Origin: Syntrophus sp. (in: bacteria)
GTDB taxonomy: Bacteria; Desulfobacterota; Syntrophia; Syntrophales; UBA8958
Length of the DNA stretch: 9,258 bases
Assembly: GCA_003451635.1 (NCBI GenBank)
Contig: DMAT01000129.1
Span: 1-9,258 of the forward strand
Reading direction: 5' to 3'
A model generated the notes under the pieces. That model had not been told where the DNA came from and made no database searches. It was given only the letters and a program-made list of their open reading frames with translations. Below are positions 1-6,145 of this stretch, one piece after another. The first letter of the stretch is position 1; each line of letters begins with the position of its first letter. Both the position numbers and the translations under genes were made by a program.

Positions 1-190
1 AAAGCGGACTTGCCAGCTACTTCAAATTCTACAACGAAAAGAGATGGCATAATAACTTTGACAGGAAGACACCTGCTATGGTTTACTTCGGGACACAATC
101 GCAGAGACAGGCTGCAGCATGATCATGAACCAAGGGCAATTTCCCACTTATAAAAACCTGTCTCCTGTCCAAACAACCCCGACCACCTCT
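1..190 (+). mobile_element. Right-hand end of an IS3-family insertion sequence
   Basis: The transposase tail is followed by about 70 bp of non-coding sequence ending in a CCCCGACCACCTCT stretch at 177-190. Known IS3-family elements often end this way: a short tail after the transposase stop, then a terminal inverted repeat whose outer end reads like GGTGG on the opposite strand. The partner repeat is outside the window, so neither the repeat nor a target duplication can be verified and the boundary at 190 is an estimate. If it is right, the element stops about 22 bp past the stop codon of the oxidoreductase gene, so it landed just beyond the operon's last visible gene without cutting it. Confidence 0.45.
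3..122 (+). CDS. IS3-family transposase, C-terminal end (5' truncated by window)
   Basis: An open frame enters from the left edge and ends at TGA 120-122, giving 39 residues. It reads as the extreme C-terminus of an IS3-family OrfB/DDE transposase: a YFKFYN block, then KRWH, then a TPAMVYFG block. These match the usual 'Y..FYN..R.H..L...TP..VY' tail that follows the catalytic glutamate in this family. The catalytic residues lie outside the window, so it cannot be judged whether the transposase is intact. It is on the opposite strand to the polysaccharide genes and converges on them. The assignment rests on motif recall only. The family call is fairly safe, the subgroup is not. Confidence 0.75.
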   Translation, partial: SGLASYFKFYNEKRWHNNFDRKTPAMVYFGTQSQRQAAA

Positions 191-212
191 GTTCCTGGTG
201 AAGATAATTTTA

Positions 213-1220
213 CTATAGTGTTATCAATTTCCCTTTTTCTCTAATTGACTTTGTAGCGGCTTCGAGTACCCGGACAACCCGCAGACCCATTTCGCCATTC
301 GTATCTGGTTCACGTCCATTCTCGATACAGTCAATGAAGTGAAGTGCTTCCGCCCTCAGTGCTTCCGTTGTGTCGAACCGAGGCGCCCACATATCACCTG
401 TCCGGTATCCGATGCGTATTTCATAAATGCTGTCAGGTGTGTTGTTGACTGTAATGCCGGTATCGTAAATTTTGATCTTCTCGCTCGGTTGCAGATCATC
501 GAATACGATCATCTTCTTGCTTCCCCCAATTAGTGCCAAGCGCACCTTGACGGGTGAAAGCCAGTTTACATTTATGTGTGCAATGAGGGAAGAATCGAAA
601 AACAGCGTCATGTACGCCACATTTTCCGGGGCATTGCTTACGTGATTGATACCGGTGGCGGAAACGGCGGTCACCTTGGCGCCCAACACATAATCAAGAA
701 TAGCCAGATCATGTACGGCAAGGTCCCAGGTTACGTTGACATCGTGTTGAAAAAGCCCGAGGTTTACACGTGTTGAATCGTAATAATGAATTTCGCCTAA
801 TTCACCAGCTTGAATTAGTTCCCTTATCTTCCTTACTGCCCCCATGTAAACAAAAGTATGGTCCACCAGCAGGACTCGCTTGCACCTTTGGGCCTTGTCT
901 ATCAATCGTGCACCCTCATCGGCTGTTGCCGTCATCGGTTTTTCTACGAGGACATGCTTCCCAGCTTCCAAGGCCTGCATCGCAAGGTTGAAGTGGGTGG
1001 AAACAGGTGTCGCGATCACTACTGCATCGATCTCCGGATCGGTAATCAGTTCCTGATGATCGGTCGTGGTCTTGACCATTGGGTAGCGGCTCTTTGCCAG
1101 ATCGAGTCGTTCTGATCTCAGATCACTGACCGAGACGACACTTGATCCAGAGACTTCTGAGAAGTTCCTTACCAGGTTTGGTCCCCAGTATCCATAACCA
1201 ATAACTCCAATTTTAATCAT
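213..1220 (-). CDS. Gfo/Idh/MocA-family NAD(P)-dependent oxidoreductase
   Basis: This 335-residue protein probably oxidises or reduces a nucleotide-sugar intermediate in the cytoplasm. The N-terminal Rossmann fold shows a GYGYWGPN dinucleotide-binding loop at residues 8-15. The family signature EKP follows at 93-95, where the lysine is a usual active-site residue. WDLAVHD at 165-171 carries the conserved Asp and His (H170) expected near the substrate. Length is normal for the family. The ATG at 1220 has a good Shine-Dalgarno AGAGGT about 8 nt upstream. It lies 51 bp downstream of the WbpD-type acyltransferase gene. That pairing recalls the WbpB/WbpD steps of 2,3-diamino-sugar uronate synthesis, but the WDLxxHD form differs from what I recall of WbpB/WlbA, so the exact substrate is not assignable. 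It is the last operon gene before the IS element. Confidence 0.9.
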   Translation of the reverse strand: MIKIGVIGYGYWGPNLVRNFSEVSGSSVVSVSDLRSERLDLAKSRYPMVKTTTDHQELITDPEIDAVVIATPVSTHFNLAMQALEAGKHVLVEKPMTATADEGARLIDKAQRCKRVLLVDHTFVYMGAVRKIRELIQAGELGEIHYYDSTRVNLGLFQHDVNVTWDLAVHDLAILDYVLGAKVTAVSATGINHVSNAPENVAYMTLFFDSSLIAHINVNWLSPVKVRLALIGGSKKMIVFDDLQPSEKIKIYDTGITVNNTPDSIYEIRIGYRTGDMWAPRFDTTEALRAEALHFIDCIENGREPDTNGEMGLRVVRVLEAATKSIREKGKLITL

Positions 1221-1228
1221 ATAAATTT

Positions 1229-1234
1229 ACCTCT
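1229..1234 (-). promoter_or_regulatory. Ribosome binding site of the Gfo/Idh oxidoreductase
   Basis: On the minus strand AGAGGT lies 8 nt before the ATG at 1220. It is a strong Shine-Dalgarno match and supports the chosen start. Confidence 0.7.
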
Positions 1235-1271
1235 GCTTAATTTGATAATACCGTCAGACTGATCCAAAGGG

Positions 1272-1784
1272 TCAAATGACACTCAAGCGCTCCTTTATCT
1301 CAGGAATATTTCTTTCATCAATTGTGCGAACGATCCGAGCCGGATTGCCAACGATAATAACGTTGTTAGGAACATCATTTGAGACAACGGCGCCAGCGCC
1401 AACGATAGCATTTTCACCAATCGTAACGCCCGCAATAATTGTCGCATTACTTCCGATTGAAGCTCTGTTCTTAACGCGGGTTTCAATAACACACCAATCT
1501 GCTTCTGTTTGCAAAATGCCATCGGGTAAGGTTGCTCGTGGATATAAGTCATTGGTAAACATGACTCCGTGACCGATAAAAACCTCATCTTCAATTACGA
1601 CACCTTCGCATATGAAAGTATGGGAAGAGATTTTGCATCGCTTGCCAACAACGGCATTCTTCTGGATTTCCACGAAAGCGCCGATTTTTGTTTCATCTCC
1701 AATCGTACAGCCATAAAGATTAACAAGGTCAGAATGGAAAATTTTGACCTCCCTGCCCAATTGAACATCACGTTGTACTGGCAT
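1272..1784 (-). CDS. WbpD/FdtC-type left-handed beta-helix N-acyltransferase
   Basis: A 170-residue hexapeptide-repeat acyltransferase, expected to transfer an acetyl or acyl group from a CoA thioester to the amino group of a nucleotide-linked amino sugar in the cytoplasm as a trimer. Hexapeptide turns (IG, VG, IE repeats) run over about residues 27-73 and 98-148, ending in the usual NPAR closing segment (147-150). The FTNDLYPRA block at 77-84 is typical of the WbpD/WlbB/FdtC group and sets it apart from O-acetyltransferases of the NodL type. The ATG at 1784 has GGAG 7 nt upstream. Compared with usual WbpD proteins it starts directly in the helix. It needs a 3- or 4-amino sugar made by an aminotransferase; the only candidate here is the atypical DegT-like gene at 3771-4841. 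Exact acyl donor and sugar are unknown. Confidence 0.87.
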   Translation of the reverse strand: MPVQRDVQLGREVKIFHSDLVNLYGCTIGDETKIGAFVEIQKNAVVGKRCKISSHTFICEGVVIEDEVFIGHGVMFTNDLYPRATLPDGILQTEADWCVIETRVKNRASIGSNATIIAGVTIGENAIVGAGAVVSNDVPNNVIIVGNPARIVRTIDERNIPEIKERLSVI

Positions 1785-1791
1785 ACAAAAA

Positions 1792-1795
1792 CTCC
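1792..1795 (-). promoter_or_regulatory. Ribosome binding site of the WbpD-type acyltransferase
   Basis: GGAG on the minus strand lies 7 nt before the ATG at 1784. This strong, independent initiation signal fits a gene that follows a 185-bp gap and cannot rely on coupling to the gene upstream. Confidence 0.7.
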
Positions 1796-1904
1796 AAATG
1801 CTGTTTTAAATTTAATGTATTTCGGCTGCCGCTTTTCTATGCCGAGATCCGGCTCTCTGAAAGCTTATAATATTGTTTGGCAAATGAACGAGTGAGCAAA
1901 AAAA

Positions 1905-1931
1905 TCGCCAACCGAAAAATGACCGGCGGTC
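1905..1931 (-). terminator. Weak terminator-like element after the deacetylase gene
   Basis: About 39 nt beyond the deacetylase stop, the minus strand carries GACC-GCC-GGTC (1931-1921), a four-pair GC-rich hairpin with a three-base loop, followed by ATTTTTC. A second T-run of seven bases follows closely behind TCG-GTTGG-CGA. Each stem is short, so full termination is doubtful. It could at most attenuate read-through into the last two genes. Confidence 0.25.
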
Positions 1932-1969
1932 TGGGCCGGGTAAATGGTAAATGGCAAAAAATTCATTCC

Positions 1970-2755
1970 TCAGCTTCTTCGCTGCATCGAAAGGTATTGC
2001 CGCCAACGATACCAGTCCCAATCACCGTGCAATTTCTGCCCGAAGATGCGGAGTGAATCGCATCCCAGAATGCATGTCCGAAACAGCTTAAATAAGTCCG
2101 ACGATGAATTATTAATACCAAAATAACTCGAAGCGCCCAGCCTGTAACCGGCTTTTTCTACAGCGTCTCTCACACGCTTGTCAACACATCCATGAGGGTA
2201 AGAGATCATCGTTATTTCTTTGCCGGTTAAATCCTCGATATAGTGCTTGCTCGATTCAAGCTCGTTCTGTAATTCCCTGTCATCGCACTCAGTAAGAGGA
2301 ATGTGAGTAACGCCGTGAGAACCAATCGTCACCAACGGATTCGCTGATAATACACGAAGTTCAGCTTCGTTTAGAAAAGGGAAAGAACCCCTGCGTATAT
2401 GAGAGGTTGTGGCAAACACAGTGAAAGGTATTTTATATTTATCCAAAATCGGAGCCGCGACTGACAGATTATCTTTATAACCATCATCGAAAGTGATAAC
2501 AACTCCCTCCATCTGCTTCATCGAAATAACATTATTCAAGGGGATGGCTACAGAGCTATCGCGACATGCCAGTTCTGCCATATGTTTTTCAAACAGCCGG
2601 GAAGAGAGACAGAAGAGATTTTTATGATCATCATTTGTTTTAGTTCCGATTGCATGATAGAGAAGAATTCTTAATCCTTTGCTCGGCTTTGAATGTCGAC
2701 GGGCAAGGGCCGAGATTTCGGATATCCCGCAAGTGATCATTTTCCGCCAACTCAT
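1970..2755 (-). CDS. NodB-type polysaccharide deacetylase (carbohydrate esterase 4)
   Basis: A 261-residue NodB-fold protein, expected to remove N- or O-acetyl groups from a polysaccharide or sugar-lipid using a metal ion. The fold begins at LLYHAIG (31-37). TFDDG (88-92) supplies the catalytic base and metal-binding aspartates (D90, D91). SHGVTH (146-151) gives the two metal histidines H147 and H151. YPHG (186-189) is the third family motif. No convincing signal peptide is seen, so a cytoplasmic or membrane-peripheral location is possible. The start at ATG 2755 forms an ATGA overlap with the stop of the FemAB-like gene, with AGGCAG just upstream. A longer frame from ATG 2827 (285 residues) exists, but it runs deep into the neighbour, lacks a good ribosome binding site and adds nothing conserved. 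Related deacetylases occur in PEP-CTERM/exosortase polysaccharide loci. Confidence 0.9.
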   Translation of the reverse strand: MSWRKMITCGISEISALARRHSKPSKGLRILLYHAIGTKTNDDHKNLFCLSSRLFEKHMAELACRDSSVAIPLNNVISMKQMEGVVITFDDGYKDNLSVAAPILDKYKIPFTVFATTSHIRRGSFPFLNEAELRVLSANPLVTIGSHGVTHIPLTECDDRELQNELESSKHYIEDLTGKEITMISYPHGCVDKRVRDAVEKAGYRLGASSYFGINNSSSDLFKLFRTCILGCDSLRIFGQKLHGDWDWYRWRQYLSMQRRS

Positions 2756-3777
2756 AATCTGCCTGCTTTGTATCGAATCGCCCCGTTTATCGCATAACGC
2801 ATCATTTCGGAAGATGACCATTCCCATTCACCGACATACTCAACCAAGTTACCGCCAAACCCCCGTTTAAAATGATTCACCCCTTCTGCTGAAGAGTTTT
2901 CGGGATCAATCCCGCCAAAATCAAAATCAGAAATGCCCTTTTCTCTTAGAATGGCAATCATTCTGTTAAACATGGCATAAGCGGCGCTGATTTCCCTTCC
3001 CCTTGTATTAGTTGCGGCACTCATATAGAATGCTTTTTTGCCGAATATCAGTATAAGGCAGGATGTTACAACTTCTCCATGGATGTAACCGTTGAGGATT
3101 AAAACATGGTCTCTGAGTGATGAACACATATTTTCGATGTCTTTGCGATTCTTTGAGAGAGATTGAAGAGTCTTCCCTATGACCATATCGCTATGGGTTT
3201 TCAGGAAATCAGAAATATCTCTATCCTCGTTTCCTGCTTTCCAGTCAAGATTCTCGCCAATGGCCTTTTTTAAATAGTATCGATGTTTGGATGTCATCTG
3301 CGAGAGTAAATTCTCATTTTCCGCAGGAAGCTCCAACTCAATCGAATAGCCGCTGTTTATTTTATATATCGGCCTCTTCAAATGGCGATTGATGCTATAG
3401 GAAAAGAAAGCTTGCGTCGGCATAAGGCTGAAAAAACGGATTGTGGAAATTCCTGTAGTTTCTTTTATGATGAATAAGAGAGATTCAATTATATTAGAAA
3501 TATCTTTAATACTTTTCCCTGGAAAAACCAGAACGGGTCCACCGGGAGCCCAACCAAATCTAATGCCGGGAAATGGTGCTTTTATCAGAATCTGAGCCAT
3601 TGCGACATGAGACCCTGATTTGTCAATGGCGGTGTATCTTAATGGTGTCCATCCTGATTTTCGTTTGAATTCTCCCCAATTATAAGATTGAAAGATATTG
3701 TAATCTTTGCTTTTGAGAAGCTCACGATCCCACTCCTCATAACTACCATTATCTGCGATTTTTGACCATTCTACCAT
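2752..3777 (-). CDS. FemAB-like aminoacyl/acyltransferase (GNAT fold)
   Basis: A 341-residue protein of the FemAB / lipid II:glycine glycyltransferase superfamily. FQSYNWGEFK (29-38) followed by GW (42-43) is the recognisable N-terminal motif. HRYYLKKA (165-172) matches the basic segment after the first acetyltransferase-like domain. DFGGIDP (286-292) and GVNHFKRGFGG (299-309) are the typical C-terminal signatures. Classical FemX enzymes use aminoacyl-tRNA to add amino acids to the peptidoglycan bridge. Gram-negative homologues in polysaccharide loci have mostly unknown substrates and probably acylate an amino group on a sugar. Its ATG lies inside the end of the DegT-like gene (7-bp overlap) and has no clear Shine-Dalgarno, so translation is probably coupled. 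It in turn overlaps the deacetylase by 4 bp. The gene is AT-rich (hand counts of 33% and 38% GC in two 60-base rows), unlike the GT4 gene. Confidence 0.88.
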   Translation of the reverse strand: MVEWSKIADNGSYEEWDRELLKSKDYNIFQSYNWGEFKRKSGWTPLRYTAIDKSGSHVAMAQILIKAPFPGIRFGWAPGGPVLVFPGKSIKDISNIIESLLFIIKETTGISTIRFFSLMPTQAFFSYSINRHLKRPIYKINSGYSIELELPAENENLLSQMTSKHRYYLKKAIGENLDWKAGNEDRDISDFLKTHSDMVIGKTLQSLSKNRKDIENMCSSLRDHVLILNGYIHGEVVTSCLILIFGKKAFYMSAATNTRGREISAAYAMFNRMIAILREKGISDFDFGGIDPENSSAEGVNHFKRGFGGNLVEYVGEWEWSSSEMMRYAINGAIRYKAGRL

Positions 3778-4841
3778 GAGAAACTTATTATTCTGATATT
3801 TCTGAACCAGTCAGGGGCTATTGGGACCACATCCTCCGGCAGTTCCGGCCAGGAAAAGCATTCCAGATTGATCATGCTCAGAACCTTTTTTGCCCTGTCG
3901 ATCTGGTTTTCTGAAACGAAAAAAGGGTAAGCATAAGGAACCACTTGTGCAGACAGGGTGGCAAAGACCGGTTCAAAACCGTTCTGTCTCATCACAGCAT
4001 CAAGCAAACGATACAATTCACGACGACGTGTTATTTCCTGCTCCACATCCAGATGATCGAGAGAATATTGGAGTTTCATACAGGGTGCGGCGTTCCCCGG
4101 CAATTTAAATTCCACATCGGGTGCGGAAGGCGCTATCCCATGCCCAGTCGTCATTTTTCTTACGGTTCGGATGGCGGAAGTCATAATCCGGATGGTCCTG
4201 AGATTGACGAGCTGCCGTGTATTTTGCAGAAAACGTTTTGCGGCAAAAGAAGCGGACACCCTTTTCTGCTCAGGTTCAATCTGTCGTTTTATCATATAAC
4301 CCTTATCTGGGATATTGATGACCATGGCTGCACCATTCGGAAGCGTTAACGTTTTCCTTAAACTGAAAATTCCTAAATCACCCCGGGTGCCAAGCGCTTG
4401 CCCTTCTTTATCACGGCTCAGGAAGCCGTGGGCGTTATCTTCGATCAAGACGGCGCCGGTCTTTCTGCAGTAATGTTGAAATGAAGAAAGCTCTTGCGGA
4501 AAACCGAAATAGTTGACCATCAGAATGGCCTTTGCCGGGATCAGTGAATCGGGAGCATCCGCGAGTTGCATATGCTTATCCACCTGGTAATAAACGGGAA
4601 TAGCGCCAATTGTGTTGATGGCAGATAAGATGTCCCGGCAGATGAAGGCGGGGAGGAGGATCTTATCGTTTTTCCCAATTCCGGCAATCTGAAGAGCTTC
4701 AAAAAGAGCCCAACGGCCATAGCTGAAGTAACGGACGGGGCGCCAGCCGATAAAGCCATCAAAACTCCAGGACACCTTATGGGATGCAGGAAAATACAGG
4801 TCATGAATACGACCAGCGATGTCCTTCGCGGATCTATACAT
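3771..4841 (-). CDS. Atypical DegT/DnrJ/EryC1/StrS aminotransferase-fold protein
   Basis: A 356-residue protein of the PLP-dependent sugar aminotransferase family. YGRWALFEAL (41-50) and LLPAFICRD (62-70) fit the N-terminal domain. IEDNAHGF (133-140) contains Asp135, the expected partner of the PLP ring nitrogen. GDLGIFSLRK (154-163) then leads to a PNGAA turn. The usual active-site pattern has lysine five residues after the Phe-Ser pair; here the only nearby lysine, K163, is three after, while the distance from Ser to the glycine turn is unchanged. I recall a sub-group with an SLRK...P.G pattern in which this lysine is presumably the Schiff-base residue. The C-terminus ends abruptly (IISFSW). 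An in-frame stop upstream leaves ATG 4841 as the only sensible start, although AGG is only 1 nt away. It likely aminates a keto-sugar nucleotide, or has drifted to another role. Confidence 0.82.
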   Translation of the reverse strand: MYRSAKDIAGRIHDLYFPASHKVSWSFDGFIGWRPVRYFSYGRWALFEALQIAGIGKNDKILLPAFICRDILSAINTIGAIPVYYQVDKHMQLADAPDSLIPAKAILMVNYFGFPQELSSFQHYCRKTGAVLIEDNAHGFLSRDKEGQALGTRGDLGIFSLRKTLTLPNGAAMVINIPDKGYMIKRQIEPEQKRVSASFAAKRFLQNTRQLVNLRTIRIMTSAIRTVRKMTTGHGIAPSAPDVEFKLPGNAAPCMKLQYSLDHLDVEQEITRRRELYRLLDAVMRQNGFEPVFATLSAQVVPYAYPFFVSENQIDRAKKVLSMINLECFSWPELPEDVVPIAPDWFRNIRIISFSW

Positions 4842-5062
4842 GCCTATGCATTTGCCGAGCAGGACGATTGTGGACGTGACTCTCGGGATTCAATACATAT
4901 TTGCCCCTGTCTGGCGAACCAAGACGCCAAACCTGGTGGGCTTCTGGAAATAAATTGCTCCATTTTCACGGGATATCGCTCGGGTCTTACATGGAAATGC
5001 AGAGGGAAAAGAGTGAAGATGATCCTTTAATATTTCGCTTGCTCAAACATTTACCTGTTCGT
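4842..5062. other. 221-bp intergenic gap
   Basis: This is the largest gap in the cluster, between the CgeB-type glycosyltransferase and the DegT-like gene. I see no convincing hairpin terminator or sigma70 promoter. A 39-codon minus-strand ORF (4844-4963) ends 2 nt before the DegT-like ATG, but it has no recognisable product. The gap may mark a recombination joint between two gene blocks or hold an internal promoter not detectable by eye. Confidence 0.4.
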
Positions 5063-6145
5063 TCAATATGAGAATATTTTTCTGTCAGAAAGCGTTCTTA
5101 TGAGTTGCTCTATCCTATGATGCCATGTATGTTCCCTGAGTACCCTCTGCCGGCCCCGTTCTGAAATCTCATCAAGTTCCTTCACATGTTGAAGATAATA
5201 GTCCGTCAGTTTGTGAAGCTCTTCCGGGTCCTTATATGCAATGATTTCCTCACCGACTTTAAAATGATCATCCAGGCTTTTCTTGTAATCAACGAGTTCC
5301 CGGGCGCCGCAGGCCAGAATATCAAAGGTCCTGGTATTGACACCATCTCTCGCCTCCGGATCGTGGATGTTCAGGGCGATTTTCGAATCGCGGTATATTT
5401 GAATGACCTTTTCACCAATCGCCTGCCCCCGATAATACGCGGGAACTTTTTTGCCTCTACTTAAAAAATATTTCCCCCAGCCATCGCCGAAAACGCCCAG
5501 CTTATAAGAGTGAAGACTGTCCAGGACTTCTACCCGGTTCGGATAAGGGACGCCCACGAAGCAAATGTCATAATCGAATTTTGTTCCATTCGTTTTTGTG
5601 ATGGTAACATCCTTATTCCTTCTCGAATTTGCCGCCAAGGGTAAATATGCCACGTTTTCTATGCCTCTTTTTTTTATCTCGTTTACGTAGTAAGTATCGT
5701 AAACAAAGATTTGATCGTAAAGATACATACCTTTCTCAAAGTTGGTTCTTCTATAGTCGTCCGCGTAAAGCCCTGCATAGGAATAGAAAGGATCATCCCA
5801 TATGTAGGCGACAAGAGGAATATTCATTTCATTTTTTATAACCCGGAGTGTTTCCGGAAAAAGATGATCTCCCTTGATAACAAATAGCAGATCCGGACTT
5901 TCTTGTCGGATCATGTTCTTAAAAATGTTATTTTCTTCAGACAGGTAATGCCGGATCAGCGGCATAAAAAATGGTTTCGTCAGGGAGATTTTTTTTGTCA
6001 GTCGCCTGGCAATCTTTTCCTGAATTGTTGATTCCGTTCTGTAATTATTGAGTATGACATTGAATCCATAGTGCTGAAATGATTCCTTTATGGCTTTATC
6101 AATACCATAAAACCGTGGTGCGCTGATTATGATTTTTTTCTGCAT
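5063..6145 (-). CDS. CgeB-type family 1 glycosyltransferase (GT-B fold)
   Basis: A 360-residue glycosyltransferase resembling the CgeB / 'glycosyl transferases group 1' group, expected to add a sugar to a lipid-linked glycan at the inner face of the membrane. An N-terminal domain with PDLLFVIKGD (84-93) and AYIWDDP (113-119) leads to a C-terminal nucleotide-sugar domain. That domain carries CFVGVPYPNR (195-204), FGDGWG (219-224), LNIHDPEARDGVNTRTFD (258-275) and ACGA.ELVDY (278-287), then an HTWHHRIEQL segment near the end. The ATG at 6145 shares a base with the stop of the reductase gene (TAATG), and GGGAG lies only 2 nt upstream. A TTG at 6157 would add four residues and cannot be excluded. 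Donor and acceptor sugars are not predictable. Confidence 0.85.
   Translation of the reverse strand: MQKKIIISAPRFYGIDKAIKESFQHYGFNVILNNYRTESTIQEKIARRLTKKISLTKPFFMPLIRHYLSEENNIFKNMIRQESPDLLFVIKGDHLFPETLRVIKNEMNIPLVAYIWDDPFYSYAGLYADDYRRTNFEKGMYLYDQIFVYDTYYVNEIKKRGIENVAYLPLAANSRRNKDVTITKTNGTKFDYDICFVGVPYPNRVEVLDSLHSYKLGVFGDGWGKYFLSRGKKVPAYYRGQAIGEKVIQIYRDSKIALNIHDPEARDGVNTRTFDILACGARELVDYKKSLDDHFKVGEEIIAYKDPEELHKLTDYYLQHVKELDEISERGRQRVLREHTWHHRIEQLIRTLSDRKIFSY

Noticed and set aside
1569..1895. A 108-codon plus-strand frame
   Set aside because: It is antisense to the WbpD-type acyltransferase and the gap beside it, with no recognisable domain.
1870..1900. A possible sigma70 promoter around TATTATAAG on the minus strand before the acyltransferase
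   Set aside because: No -35 box with acceptable spacing could be paired with it.
1812..2021. A 69-codon minus-strand frame overlapping the end of the deacetylase gene
   Set aside because: It is in a different frame from the deacetylase, has no recognisable motif, and mostly covers a non-coding gap.
2756..2827. A 24-residue N-terminal extension of the deacetylase from ATG 2827
   Set aside because: It would overlap the FemAB-like gene by 76 bp, has no clear ribosome binding site and adds no conserved residues; the ATGA start at 2755 is better.
3771..3810. A frameshift at the abrupt C-terminus of the DegT-like protein
   Set aside because: Reading the other two frames past the end meets stops quickly or gives no family-like tail, so the short end appears genuine.
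3945..4349. A 134-codon plus-strand frame
   Set aside because: It lies antisense inside the well-supported DegT-like gene and its translation has no family features.
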